From positions 2,164,501-2,228,500 of the forward strand of contig NZ_CP115541.1 of the NCBI RefSeq assembly GCF_031834595.1: a stretch of 64,000 bases of DNA, written 5' to 3'. Every line of letters begins with the position of its first letter. Position 1 is the first letter of the stretch. Below the pieces are notes generated by a model. The model was not told the DNA's origin. It did not search any database and was given only the letters and a program-made list of their open reading frames with translations. Source of the DNA: Stenotrophomonas oahuensis (lineage in GTDB: Bacteria; Pseudomonadota; Gammaproteobacteria; Xanthomonadales; Xanthomonadaceae). The translations under genes and the position numbers were made by a program. Positions 38,111 to 47,154 of the stretch are shown here, piece after piece.

Positions 38111-38240
38111 TTTTCGTCCGTCTCCTACGCGGAGGGGCATGATCTGTGCACTGCGTCCCAGATCCTGCGACTGAAACGGGTCACCTGCGACAGCCATTTG
38201 TCGTTTCCGAAATATCACTCTAAGTCAATGATTTTGCACG
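37990..38240. repeat. Long direct repeat, right copy
   Basis: The partner of 31116-31371 in the same orientation. The 6.9-kb segment between the two copies carries the Imm11 gene, the effector, the Sel1-like gene and the Gly-rich gene. Confidence 0.8.
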
Positions 38241-38449
38241 GGTACTTTTCCAAATCGGAATCGACCAATCTACTCGGACGGAGCGTGGAACCTCCCAAGC
38301 ACGAACAATGATGGACGTAGGCCCGAGGTCGGGAGGGTGGTTAATACAACACCCTCTTCCTCCGGGGGAAATACGCCACGCCGTTTCGTGCTTGACGGTT
38401 CCAACCTCCCGACCACCCCTCGCCACTTCCGGCGAGGGGGGCCTACTCC
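38241..38449. other. Leader region of the SymE-like gene with inverted repeat
   Basis: No gene is supported. GGTCGGGAGG (38329-38338) and CCTCCCGACC (38405-38414) are perfect complements about 66 nt apart, directly upstream of the SymE-like start. E. coli symE is controlled by the antisense RNA SymR, so an RNA element here is plausible but unproven. Confidence 0.45.
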
Positions 38450-38848
38450 ATGAGGCTGTCCATCATGCAAAAGATCTGGCCCGAAACACCCAACCCCGAA
38501 CGCGATTCGGTCGCTATAGAACCGGACTCCGAAACCCCAACCGCACCACCCCAGGCCGCCGCCTCCGCCGGCGGCTCCGAGCCCCCCAATCCCCCGCCCG
38601 CCAACGACGACGAACACGACGACTACGTCCCGTTCTTCCTCACCCGCGGCCGCTGGCTGCGCCACATCGGGCTGGGCAAGGGCACCACGCTCCGGTTCGA
38701 GTGGACCGGCGAACAGCTCATCATCACCCCGCGCTACCCGCCGGGCTTCCGCACCCTGCACATGCCCACCACGCTGGAACGCGAGGTCCACTACAGCCAG
38801 GTGCAGGCCTACGCCCACCACCCTGCGCCGAAGGGGTTCACGCCATGA
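38450..38848 (+). CDS. SymE-like type I toxin-family protein
   Basis: The 132-residue protein has a disordered Pro/Ala/Asp-rich N-terminal half and a C-terminal AbrB/SpoVT-like segment R-G-R-W-L-R-H-I-G-L-G-K-G-T-T-L-R-F ... E-Q-L-I-I-T-P, which matches the SymE toxin domain order (P-x-L-x-L-x-G-x-W-L-x-x-A-G-F). SymE was described as an RNA-cleaving or nucleoid-condensing SOS-induced toxin. The stop overlaps the next ATG (ATGA). A damaged copy lies at 31403-31700. Confidence 0.55.
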   Translation: MRLSIMQKIWPETPNPERDSVAIEPDSETPTAPPQAAASAGGSEPPNPPPANDDEHDDYVPFFLTRGRWLRHIGLGKGTTLRFEWTGEQLIITPRYPPGFRTLHMPTTLEREVHYSQVQAYAHHPAPKGFTP

Positions 38849-39162
38849 CCATGACCAAGCCGTCGTACATGCGGTTCAAGGTGGAAGACGACCTGCGCTG
38901 CCGCTTCAAGGGCTCGGCCATGCGTGCGCATTACTACCCGGCCGAGGCCATTCGCTTGTTCATGGAGCGGTTCGTGGAGCTGGAATACGACCCGCATGCG
39001 GTGGACCTTACCTGCTTCAGTGATGCGGTGGATCGCGCGGCGCTGAAGGTGCGCAAGGAGATGCCGCCGGTGGAGCCGCGAGAGCCGGAGTTTGGCGATG
39101 AAGATGAGGTGCAGCGGGCCCGGCGGGAAGGGTGGGCCAGTTCCCGGTTTGGGCGCGAGTAA
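38845..39162 (+). CDS. Small protein coupled to the SymE-like gene
   Basis: The 105-residue protein begins M-T-M-T-K-P-S-Y-M-R-F-K-V-E-D-D-L-R-C-R-F-K-G and ends in a charged tail. No family was recognised. The ATGA overlap with the SymE-like gene implies a linked role. The partial copy at 31621-31690 shows the pair moved together. Confidence 0.5.
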   Translation: MTMTKPSYMRFKVEDDLRCRFKGSAMRAHYYPAEAIRLFMERFVELEYDPHAVDLTCFSDAVDRAALKVRKEMPPVEPREPEFGDEDEVQRARREGWASSRFGRE

Positions 39163-39225
39163 ACGGTTGGTTGGTTGATCCGTGCGTGCCACGCCGGGCG
39201 TGGCACCAATGTTGTGGAGGATTTC

Positions 39226-39525
39226 ATGAACATCATTATTCCCCTGCGTTCTGCGCGGGCTGGGTGCCTGCGTGCCGTGCGCGGCGTGCTGGGTTGGTAT
39301 CTGCGCAAGACCGTCAGGATGCCGCGGCTGCCGCTTATCTATCTGCAGATGAACGACGCGCTGCGCATCACCGCATCCTTCGTGCTGAAGCTCCTGCCGC
39401 ATCCGCAGCCGATGGCCCCTCGCGCGCGCACGCCGGAGGACCTGGACGCGCTGGTGCAGCGCCAGTACGGCTGGCACAACCCCACCCATGGCAACCGCAG
39501 GAGGCACCACCATGCTGCGCAGTGA
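39226..39525 (+). CDS. Hypothetical basic protein before the HigA-like gene
   Basis: The 99-residue protein has a GAGGA ribosome site before the ATG. It is very basic, with R-K-T-V-R-M-P-R-L-P-L-I-Y-L-Q-M and a C-terminal D-A-L-V-Q-R-Q-Y-G-W-H-N, and a Cys at residue 14. No known fold was recognised. It overlaps the next gene by 14 bp, so the two are coupled. Confidence 0.45.
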   Translation: MNIIIPLRSARAGCLRAVRGVLGWYLRKTVRMPRLPLIYLQMNDALRITASFVLKLLPHPQPMAPRARTPEDLDALVQRQYGWHNPTHGNRRRHHHAAQ

Positions 39526-39859
39526 GGAAGTGCCGCCGCTGCACCCCGGCACCATACTGTCCGAAGACTTCATGGTGCCGATGCGGCTTTCCGGCCGCGC
39601 GTTGGCGTGCGCGCTGAACGTGTCCCACACCCGCATTGCCTGCATCATGCGTGGCAACGCGGCCATCACCGCCGATACCGCGCTGCGCCTGGGGCACTAC
39701 TTCAACACCTCACCGTGGTTCTGGATGAACCTGCAGGTCCGGTTTGATCTGGAAATGGCCGAGCGCGAACGGCCGCATCCCACCGCGGGCATCTGCCCTT
39801 CCGCCAGCGACCCGGAAATAGGGTGGTGGACCGGTAACGATGTCGGGGAGGGGCAGTGA
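39512..39859 (+). CDS. HigA-family XRE antitoxin-like protein
   Basis: The 115-residue protein follows AGGAGG and matches HigA: L-H-P-G-T-I-L-S-E-D-F-M (HigA entry motif), helix-turn-helix L-S-G-R-A-L-A-C-A-L-N-V-S-H-T-R-I-A, then A-D-T-A-L-R-L-G-H-Y-F-N-T-S-P-W-F-W-M-N-L-Q. HigA binds HigB toxin and represses the operon. No HigB (RelE-type) gene is adjacent; the neighbours at 39226 and 39859 are different, so the partner is unknown. Confidence 0.75.
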   Translation: MLRSEEVPPLHPGTILSEDFMVPMRLSGRALACALNVSHTRIACIMRGNAAITADTALRLGHYFNTSPWFWMNLQVRFDLEMAERERPHPTAGICPSASDPEIGWWTGNDVGEGQ

Positions 39860-40263
39860 TGGTGATCAAGCGCTTTCGGCGGGTGATGGTCGGGCGCGTG
39901 CGGCCGCATCCGCAGCCGGGTGCACGCGCGCGGTTGGTGCTGCCGCCGCTACCTGCGCGGTTGGCGGAGCAGCTGAAGGATTACCCGCTGCATGTGGAGC
40001 AGCTGCAGCTGGCGTTGCAGGGTGTGGCGATGGCACGCGGCACGCGGCTGCCGCGGATAGAGATGGCGCTGTGGGTGCTGGAAGATCGCGTGGGGCGGTT
40101 TCTGGCGGAGGCACGGCGGGAGCTGGATGCGGCGCGGTGCAGTGGCAATGTGGAGCGGTTTGCGGCGGCGCAGAAGATGGAGAAGGTGATGTTTACGTTG
40201 CGGTTGAGGCACCAGTGGTTAAGGGATGAGGTGTTTGTGGGGTACTTCCGGGATTTGCGGTGA
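39859..40263 (+). CDS. Hypothetical helical protein after the HigA-like gene
   Basis: The 134-residue protein starts at the ATG overlapping the HigA stop (TGATG). It is Arg/Leu/Ala-rich and predicted all-helical, with the ordered segments L-K-D-Y-P-L-H-V-E-Q-L-Q-L-A-L and M-E-K-V-M-F-T-L-R-L-R-H-Q. No known motif. Coupling to the HigA-like gene suggests a non-canonical toxin or partner, which is inference. Confidence 0.5.
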   Translation: MVIKRFRRVMVGRVRPHPQPGARARLVLPPLPARLAEQLKDYPLHVEQLQLALQGVAMARGTRLPRIEMALWVLEDRVGRFLAEARRELDAARCSGNVERFAAAQKMEKVMFTLRLRHQWLRDEVFVGYFRDLR

Positions 40264-40310
40264 TGGTGGGCGGGATGGACCTGCCGAATGCGCCCGTACT
40301 GTGTGGCGCG

Positions 40311-40456
40311 GTAGAGTCGGTCGATAGACGACTGCCGTGGAATCCGCATCACCCGGTAACGCATGACCATTGAACGGGGACGCGCGTTTTCGATTCATGG
40401 TCATGCGTCACCGTGCCGATCACCGTTATCGGCAGTCGTCTATCGACCGACTCTAC
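40311..40456. repeat. 146-bp quasi-palindromic element, copy A
   Basis: Outer arms GTAGAGTCGGTCGATAGACG and its complement at the right end; inner arms GGTAACGCATGACCAT and ATGGTCATGCGTCACC; loop TTGAACGGGGACGCGCG-type. Downstream partner of copy B; the Sel1-related gene 40545-41288 lies between them. Confidence 0.9.
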
Positions 40457-40544
40457 CGAAGCGGGTTGGCGCGCAGATGCCGCCGACGACGTGATTATCA
40501 GGACCGAACACGCGTACCTTTCGTGCTCCTGCGCATCTTCATCG

Positions 40545-41288
40545 TTACTCCTCCTGAGTGGAAATCGAAGTGATTCCTTGCTTAACAAACTCGTTGAAAC
40601 CTGGACGAGGGTCCAGTCCCGCGGGTGACTGCAGAGTAGAGCCCATGCTCCGCAGCAACATCTCTTGCATAAGATCTGATCGAAGGCGCTGCGTATTGTT
40701 GAGCTGAGGCGAAAGCAGGTATCGCTGTTCGAATCCAGCTTGGTCGCCGGCCCGAGCTTGCAGGCCGTAGTAGGCACTGGCGATCGCAGGATCGCGGTAG
40801 CCGTCCACTGTCATGTATATGTCGCCAGCAGTCTTAAGTGCGTAGACCGATCCCTCATTGGCCGATTTACTCAGAGCCGTGAGAACCTCTGCGGGTGGGC
40901 GACCCGAGGTGGCCAGCTTGTACGCGTAGATCGCGGCCGCGGGTTGATTGCCGCGCGCGGCGAGCGATTCCAGTTCCTGCAAGGAAAGGCGGCGGAGATG
41001 GTCTTCAACATCCGGACCGGGAAATCCCTTGGACTCCAACCACGCGGCATCAGCTTCGCTGGTTGCGATACCAGGTTTCGATGCATCCCACCGATAACCT
41101 GATTCTGATCTGGTGAACGGCTTGCGTGAGGTCGTCGATTGCGGAGATGGAGTTACGGGCGAGCTAGGTGTGGCTTCAGCGGCTGGCTGACCATCTTCCT
41201 GAGCATTTGAAGAGACGAAGAAGTAGGTTGCGTACAACACTGCGGCCGACAACGTTGCCCCGGCGATGACCTTGGAAGAACGCCCCAT
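40545..41288 (-). CDS. Sel1-related secreted/anchored protein between two 146-bp elements
   Basis: The 247-residue protein starts at the ATG 41286-41288, seven bases after GGAGG. It has an N-terminal hydrophobic anchor or signal (about 6-24), a Ser/Thr/Pro linker, and a helical-repeat domain with L-Q-E-L-E-S-L-A-A-R-G-N-Q-P-A-A-A-I-Y-A-Y-K-L-A and L-S-K-S-A-N-E-G-S-V-Y-A-L-K-T-A-G-D, Sel1-type. Function unknown. It is the only gene between repeat copies A and B. Confidence 0.6.
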   Translation of the reverse strand: MGRSSKVIAGATLSAAVLYATYFFVSSNAQEDGQPAAEATPSSPVTPSPQSTTSRKPFTRSESGYRWDASKPGIATSEADAAWLESKGFPGPDVEDHLRRLSLQELESLAARGNQPAAAIYAYKLATSGRPPAEVLTALSKSANEGSVYALKTAGDIYMTVDGYRDPAIASAYYGLQARAGDQAGFEQRYLLSPQLNNTQRLRSDLMQEMLLRSMGSTLQSPAGLDPRPGFNEFVKQGITSISTQEE

Positions 41289-41421
41289 CCACATGCCTCC
41301 ATTCATGATTAGTATATTCTTGGCGTACCCGTGAGGGCCCGTCAACGGGCGGACATTTGCCGCTCGCGCCAACCAGCCGGGCTTGGCCAGAATGCCGCAT
41401 GCGCCGGCTATTCCGGGAGCG

Positions 41422-41567
41422 GTAGGGTCGGTCGATAGACGACCGCCGTGGAATTCGCATCAACCGGTGACGCATGACCATTGAACGGGGACGTGCGTTT
41501 TCGATTCATGGTCATACGTTACCGTGCCGATCACCGTTATCGGCAGTCGTCTGTCGATCGACTCTAC
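41422..41567. repeat. 146-bp quasi-palindromic element, copy B
   Basis: Same length, orientation and nearly the same loop as copy A. It lies just left of the broken 5' end of the Rhs gene. Confidence 0.9.
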
Positions 41568-41653
41568 CGAAGCGGGTGCGCGAGCGCGTTCGCATCCATA
41601 GTTCGGCAGTCAGAACCGAAGCGCGTCGGCTGCAGTTGCCGCCGTCGACGTGA

Positions 41654-44082
41654 TTGCGGGGGGCGGCCACGCCCACCGAAACCCGGGTCACCCTGATCGA
41701 CTACTGGCCCACCGTCCAGCTGCAGAAGATCCGCGAGCCGGACGGGAGCAGCATCACCTATATCTACGATGCCGCGCAGCGCCTGACCGACATTGAAGAC
41801 AATGCCGGCAACTCCATCCACTATGACCTCGACAATGCCGGCAACCGCCTGCGCGAGGACACCGCTGACACCAACGGCAGCCTGCGCCTCACCCTCAGCC
41901 GCTTCTACAACGCGCTGGGCCCCAGCAGTATGACCCGCTCAACCGGCTGGCCCGCACCCTGCAGGATGCCAGTGGCATCAATGCCGAAATCCAGAGCAGC
42001 TACAACGCGCTGGACCAGGTCACCCAGGTCACCGACCCCAAGGGCCTGAACACCACTTACACCTATAACGGCTTCGGCGACCTCATTGTCCAGAGCAGCC
42101 CCGACAGCGGCGAAACCTTCATGGATCGCGACGGGGCCGGCAATCTTGTTGTGCGGACAGACGCGCGCGGCGTACAGGTGGAGCACCACTACGACGCCCT
42201 CAACCGCCTGATCGGCATCAGCTACCCCGACCCGAATCTCAACGTCGGCTACGCCTACGACACCGCCCCGGCCGTGTGCAGCACCAACGAGCGCTTCCAC
42301 ACGGGCCGCGTGGCCCAGGTGCAGCATGCCGGCGGCAGCACCACCTACTGCTACGACCGCTTCGGCCAGATGACCCGCAAGGTGCAGACGGTCAATGGCG
42401 TGGCCAGCACCGTGCGCTATGCCTACACCATCGGCGGACGACTGCAGCAGTTGACCTACCCGGACGGCAGCGTGGCCGACTACGTGCGCGACAGCCTCGG
42501 CCGGATCAGTGAAATCGGCCTGACCCGCCCGGGCCAGGCCCGGCAGGTGGTGGTGAACAACCTGATGTACGCCCCGTTCGGGCCGGCCACCGGGTGGACC
42601 TACGGCGACGGGCGTCAGCTGATTCGCCCTGTGGACTACAACTACCGTCCCGAGCGGATCTGGGATGTGGGCCAGGATGGCCTGTCACTGGGCTTCACCT
42701 ATGACCCGGTGGGAGCCATCACCGAGCTCAAGACCGCTGACGGGGTTACCTCGCTGGCGCAGTTCGGCTACGACGGCATGGGCCGACTCACCCAGACCAA
42801 GGACGGCCCCAGCGGGACGGTCATCGAGGCGTACGACTACGACCCCACCGGCAACCGCATGGGCATGACCAGCAATGCCGGCACCCAGGTGTATTCCTAC
42901 GCTCCGGGTAGCCACCGCCTGACCAGCGTGGACGGCGAAGTACGGGACCACGATGCGGCGGGCAACACCACCAGCATTGGTAGCCGCGAGTACGTGTACA
43001 GCGATGCCAACCGCCTGCGTCAGGCCAAGCAGGGCGGGGCAGTGCTGGAAAGCTACCTGTACAACCACCGGGGTGAGCGCATTCAGCGCGAACCCACTGG
43101 CGGAGGTGCGCAGATCACGGTGTATGACGAGGCGGGTCAGTGGCTGGGTAACTACAGCAGCACTGGGCAGGCCCTGCAGCAGGCGATCTGGCTGGATAAC
43201 TATCCGGTGGCGCTGATCAATGCGCCGGCTGCGGGTGTGCCGGTGGTGGCTTACATCCAGCCCGACCATCTGGGCACGCCGCGTGTGGTGATCGACCCGG
43301 TGCGCAACCTGAGCATCTGGGAGTGGAGCAGCAAGAGCGAGGTGTTTGGTAACCAGGCTCCGAATGGTGATCCGGATGGGGATGGGGTGGCGTTTGAGCT
43401 GGCGCTGCGGTTCCCGGGGCAGCAAGCTACGGATGCGAGTGGGTTGTTCTACAACGACCAGCGCGAGTATGACCCGGCGGTGGGTCGGTACTCGCAGAGT
43501 GATCCGATTGGGTTGAGTGGAGGGATCAGCACCTATGGTTACGTAGGCGGCCTGCCCAATGGTGCAATTGATCCTCGGGGTCTTCAGCGGGCAGTTCCCA
43601 GGCCTGTCCCCCCGCCGTCGACGGGCGGAGTTTGGCTTGATCCGGATGGCTATCCAGTCGCGGACACAGGCTATGCTACTCACTATCCAGCTCCGCCTAT
43701 GACTGGAGTCTTTCCCGCCGACTCCGCGGTCGGAGTGTTGACCACGATCACTCTGGCAATTCCGTCGGGGGTCAAAGCCTACCTCAATCAGAAGCATGGT
43801 TCTGGGACCCAGCCGGCTGCGTGCCCGATTCCTGGGGTTACCCCTGGCCGAAAGACAAGGGGGCCAAGTGACATCTACACCAAGCCGGGAGGGTTTGATA
43901 CGGCAAACGGTGACTTTGATGCGCTTTCGCCGAACGGCGTTTCAGACAAGGGTGGCGGAATTCGAGTGGGAACGTTGGACGATGGTCGAACAATCGTTGT
44001 CAGGCCGGACTCAACGGACGGTTCGCCTACGATTGAGATACAGTCTGGAAGGAACAAGACCAAGGTGCGATATGTCAAATAG
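41654..44082 (+). pseudogene. 5'-truncated, frameshifted Rhs protein with C-terminal toxin
   Basis: The visible part begins inside the YD-repeat region (Y-I-Y-D-A-A-Q-R-L, Y-D-L-D-N-A-G-N-R-L); the N-terminal ~1000 residues of a normal Rhs are missing. The frame shifts near 41918 (YD repeats resume as Q-Q-Y-D-P-L-N-R-L) and then stays open to 44082, so a fragment from an internal start such as 42121 could still be made. The core ends with the DxxGxxx-type boundary Y-G-Y-V-G-G-L-P-N-G-A-I-D-P-R-G-L. The ~165-residue toxin that follows ends I-V-V-R-P-x-S-T-D-G and K-T-K-V-R-Y, which recalls BECR-fold RNase toxins; that fold is inference. Confidence 0.8.
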
Positions 44083-44440
44083 GTTCGAAGTGGTACTCGA
44101 AAAGTTGCCCGATGTGTGCGTCAGCAGGGTCAGCTTTGACGACGGGGCGCTCCTTGTACAAGGCGGAAGAGAAGACGGTGCTATCGCCATCGAAGTAAGG
44201 TTTACGGGCGTGCATTTCGTCGGAATCTCTGATGAGGGCTCCAAGCTCCGACTTCTTCGGGATTTGAATGGTGTTCGTGGAGCAATTCTCCGAAGTGAAA
44301 GCGATCCGGTGATGAGACAGTTCATAGTTGAGTCACTGGATACTCTGGAAGGTGTCGAACTTTTTCACTACGTCCTGATGCTGGGTGAAGAGATTATTGA
44401 TGTCATCTCGGGCTACGATCCGGACATTAGAGTGATTTAA
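44072..44440 (+). CDS. Probable immunity protein for the Rhs C-terminal toxin
   Basis: The 122-residue acidic protein starts inside the last codons of the Rhs frame (11-bp overlap), the normal position of an Rhs immunity gene. It has alternating beta segments early (V-S-F-D-D-G-A-L-L-V-Q-G) and a helical end. No known Imm family was recognised. Retention of an intact frame beside a damaged toxin gene is typical of orphan protection. Confidence 0.65.
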   Translation: MSNRFEVVLEKLPDVCVSRVSFDDGALLVQGGREDGAIAIEVRFTGVHFVGISDEGSKLRLLRDLNGVRGAILRSESDPVMRQFIVESLDTLEGVELFHYVLMLGEEIIDVISGYDPDIRVI

Positions 44441-44454
44441 AGTTGTGTAGTCGG

Positions 44455-45178
44455 GCCCAGTCCAGCTCACCCAGACCAAGGACGGCCCCAGCGGGACGGT
44501 CATCGAGGCGTACGACTACGACCCGACCGGCAACCGCATGGGGATGACCAGCAAGGAGAGTTACGCGACCACGACGCGGCGGGCAATACCACCAGCATTG
44601 GTAGCCGCGAGTACTTGTACAGCGATGCCAACCGCCTACGTCATGCCATGCAGGGTGGGGCGGTGCTGGAAAGCTACCTGTACAACCACCGTGGCGAGCG
44701 CATCCAACGCGAACCGACCGGTGGCACCGCCCAGCTCACGGTGTATGACGAGGCCTGCCAGTGGTTGGGCAACTACAGCAGCACTGGGCAGGCGCTGCAG
44801 CAGGCGATCTGGCTGGGTAACTATCCGGTGGCATTGATCAATGCACCGGCAGCGGGTGTGCCGGAGGTGGCGTACATCCAACCCGACCATCTGGGTACGC
44901 CGCGTGTGGTGATCGACCCGGTGCGCAACCTGAGCATCTGGGATTGGAGCAGCAAGAGCGAGGTGTTTGGGAACCAGGCTCCGAATGGTGATCCGGATGG
45001 GGATGGGGTGGCGTTTGAGCTGGCGCTGCGGTTCCCGGGACAGCAGGCGACGAAAGCTAGTGGGCTGTACGATAACTACCAGCGGTAGTATGGCCCGGCG
45101 GTGGGTAGCACTCGCAGAGTTATCCGATTGGGTTTGCGGAAGGGGTGAGTACTTACGCCTCCGTTGCAGGGGATCCGC
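44455..45178 (+). pseudogene. Rhs core fragment 2 (displaced C-terminal module)
   Basis: The fragment repeats 42785-43550 of the main Rhs with an internal deletion and frame breaks: an L-T-Q-T-K-D-G-P-S-G-T entry, a frame from 44615 (Y-S-D-A-N-R-L-R) to a premature TAG at 45086-45088, then a degraded Y-G-P-A-V-G remnant. It brings the next immunity gene (45182), and no toxin remains. Confidence 0.75.
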
Positions 45179-45181
45179 TAA

Positions 45182-45499
45182 ATGAGATGGTTCGCGGCAA
45201 GTCTACTTTTCGAATCAAAGCACTCCAAATCCAGCGCTGAGGGAGGACTCTGGGAGGAGCGAATCATCATCCTGCATGCTGAGTCTCAGGATGATGCGAC
45301 CGCCCAAGCGCACCAGATAGGTGTCGCAGGCGAGACCTCCTACGAGGCGAAGGAAGGGGGCCAAGTGAACTGGGTATTCTCCCAAGTTGAACGAATTCTG
45401 GAGGTGGAGTCTGAATCACTCTCAAGCGGTACAGAAATCTTCTCCAGATTCCTTCGCGCTTCTGAGGTCGGGAGCCTCCTGACGCCCTTCGAAGACTGA
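45182..45499 (+). CDS. DUF4288 immunity-type protein
   Basis: The 105-residue protein matches DUF4288: R-W-F-A-A-S-L-L-F-E at the start, L-W-E-E-R-I-I-I-L-H-A-E-S, then W-V-F-S-Q-V-E-R-I-L-E-V and G-T-E-I-F-S-R-F-L. DUF4288 proteins commonly accompany Rhs/polymorphic toxins as immunity proteins. It directly follows Rhs fragment 2, so it is an orphan immunity gene. Confidence 0.7.
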   Translation: MRWFAASLLFESKHSKSSAEGGLWEERIIILHAESQDDATAQAHQIGVAGETSYEAKEGGQVNWVFSQVERILEVESESLSSGTEIFSRFLRASEVGSLLTPFED

Positions 45500-45735
45500 T
45501 CAGTGTGCGACCAGAATGGGAGTGCAACCAGTTGGTAGAGGCGCTGAAGTTCGGAGAGGGCCTGGCGATGGGCCTTCTTCAGCAGATTTGGCATGAAAAT
45601 CTGGCTGCCGTGACTGCGGCTTGATCTAGCCCCGGCATGGCATGATCAGGGGACATTCGGTAAGAACGCTGATTGAGGTATAGATAGAAGCAATCCAGGC
45701 ACCTGGGAGTATTTCGACGAAGGAGCTGCGCCTTG

Positions 45736-46203
45736 ATGGAATTCAAAAGTAAACACGCAGCGTATGCGGTTGGGGTGTGGACGGCCCTTGGGGTGTCGTC
45801 TGCTTGGTCGGTTCCACCCCCGCCACCTCCTCCCAGCGTGATTGTTCCCAACCCGAGATCCATTGACCGAGGTTCGGAACTTGAGGGCGAAAAGCTTCAG
45901 AATTTCATGGCGCTTGCGCGTTCTGGAGATGCAAGTGCAGCGTTTCGCCTCTCCCGTCACTATGCAGCGATTGGGGATGTTGTCGAAGCTCGATACTGGA
46001 CGGTCGTTGCTGCGGCCCGTGGGCACCGTGTTGCCCAGTACAGCTTAGGCTTCTCGAAGGCTGAAGCGGATGACTGCCTGACTCTCGCGGAAGCAAAAGC
46101 ATGGATTGAAGAGTTCAGTCGGGTAGACGGCTTTCGTGATCCAGGGATCGCTCCCGCTCTTGAGGCGAAGTACGCGAAGTCGTGCGAAGAGAAGGGAAAA
46201 TGA
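45736..46203 (+). CDS. Sel1-like repeat secreted protein
   Basis: The 155-residue protein starts at the ATG 45736 (AAGGAG upstream; an in-frame TTG precedes). A signal peptide (A-Y-A-V-G-V-W-T-A-L-G-V-S-S-A-W-S) is followed by a poly-Pro stretch and two Sel1-like repeats (F-M-A-L-A-R-S-G-D-A-S-A-A-F-R-L-S and V-A-A-A-R-G-H-R-V-A-Q-Y-S-L-G). A relative of the larger Sel1-like proteins here. It probably acts in the periplasm; role unknown. Confidence 0.6.
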   Translation: MEFKSKHAAYAVGVWTALGVSSAWSVPPPPPPPSVIVPNPRSIDRGSELEGEKLQNFMALARSGDASAAFRLSRHYAAIGDVVEARYWTVVAAARGHRVAQYSLGFSKAEADDCLTLAEAKAWIEEFSRVDGFRDPGIAPALEAKYAKSCEEKGK

Positions 46204-46225
46204 TCGGAATGAATGGTATCTATTG

Positions 46226-46720
46226 ATGTCGAGTTCAGCTGATCAACGCGGCGTGTTCCCGGTCAGGCTTCGCGCCAATGGTGAAGAAGCTTGGCTCTTG
46301 TGGGAGTCATCGGATGCCGGTGATTACTTCTGGGGTAAGGATGGAGGGATTTTGGCTGCAGAGGACTTGCCGTCCATCGTGTCAAAAGCGGACTTGTCGG
46401 CCGGAAATGTGAAGGTAGGGGAGGAGTCCTTCTTTGATTTCGATGGAGCATTGAGGTCACTACGGGCGACCTCAAGTGTTGATCCCGAGCTGATGATCGA
46501 CATCTGGAACCTGCTAACTGATCTCTTCAGGACAATTTCGGGAAGCAGGGACCGGTTTCATGCGGATCTTTCCGAAACGTACGACGCTTACTTCTCCAGA
46601 TGTGAAGTGGCGGGCTTTGTGGGGCTCCAGCCTGAAGCCCTTGCATCGCAGGACGTGATGAGCGCTATCAAGGTGCTTGAGGATGGCGTGACAATGATCT
46701 CAGGGGCGATCAGGTTGTGA
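46226..46720 (+). CDS. Hypothetical protein of the Rhs immunity array
   Basis: The 164-residue protein starts at ATG 46226, 22 bp after the Sel1-like gene. It has an early beta-rich part (F-P-V-R-L, E-A-W-L-L-W-E-S) and a helical C-terminus. No known family, signal or membrane segment. Its position among Rhs shards suggests immunity function, by context only. Confidence 0.5.
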   Translation: MSSSADQRGVFPVRLRANGEEAWLLWESSDAGDYFWGKDGGILAAEDLPSIVSKADLSAGNVKVGEESFFDFDGALRSLRATSSVDPELMIDIWNLLTDLFRTISGSRDRFHADLSETYDAYFSRCEVAGFVGLQPEALASQDVMSAIKVLEDGVTMISGAIRL

Positions 46721-46738
46721 CAGTTAGGGGGTCGTCAA

Positions 46739-47140
46739 GTGCGGAAGATAAAGGCGCGAGCTCGAGTGGATGCCGAGAAACTGACAGGGCAGAGTCTGCA
46801 AAAGATCGTGCTGTCTGTCTTTAGGAAATGCCACGATTACGCTGGCCTGGATGCAAGCGAGTTGCTGTCAGAACTTGAAGATTTCGGCATAACGACGAAC
46901 AAATCTTTCAGGCTGCTGATGAAGAAGCACCGGCGAGCGATTCTCTCGGACGAGAAGCAGAAGATGTTGCGCGCAGAGACGCTCGACCTCCTGCGTCAAT
47001 TCAATCCTGCTGGAATTGACGTCCATTCGAATACCTCCCGTTTCGCAGTAAGTGGGTTGGTAAGGGGGGCGCTTGAAAAAGAATTCGGTTGGGATGCTGT
47101 TGTCGAGAAAGTTCCGGGTTCGTTAGTCACATCGGACTAG
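46739..47140 (+). CDS. Hypothetical basic protein of the Rhs immunity array
   Basis: The 133-residue protein starts with GTG at 46739, 18 bp after the previous gene. It is helical and basic at the start (K-I-K-A-R-A-R-V-D-A-E-K), with a middle part M-K-K-H-R-R-A-I-L-S-D-E-K. No known family. It is followed at once by another Rhs shard. Confidence 0.45.
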   Translation: MRKIKARARVDAEKLTGQSLQKIVLSVFRKCHDYAGLDASELLSELEDFGITTNKSFRLLMKKHRRAILSDEKQKMLRAETLDLLRQFNPAGIDVHSNTSRFAVSGLVRGALEKEFGWDAVVEKVPGSLVTSD

Positions 47141-47154
47141 AGCGCCAGGAATAC

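Noticed and set aside
45505..45624. 39-residue frame after the DUF4288 gene
   Set aside because: Plausible-looking end (G-L-L-Q-Q-I-W-H-E-N-L) but no ribosome site and no recognisable relative; may be a gene remnant.
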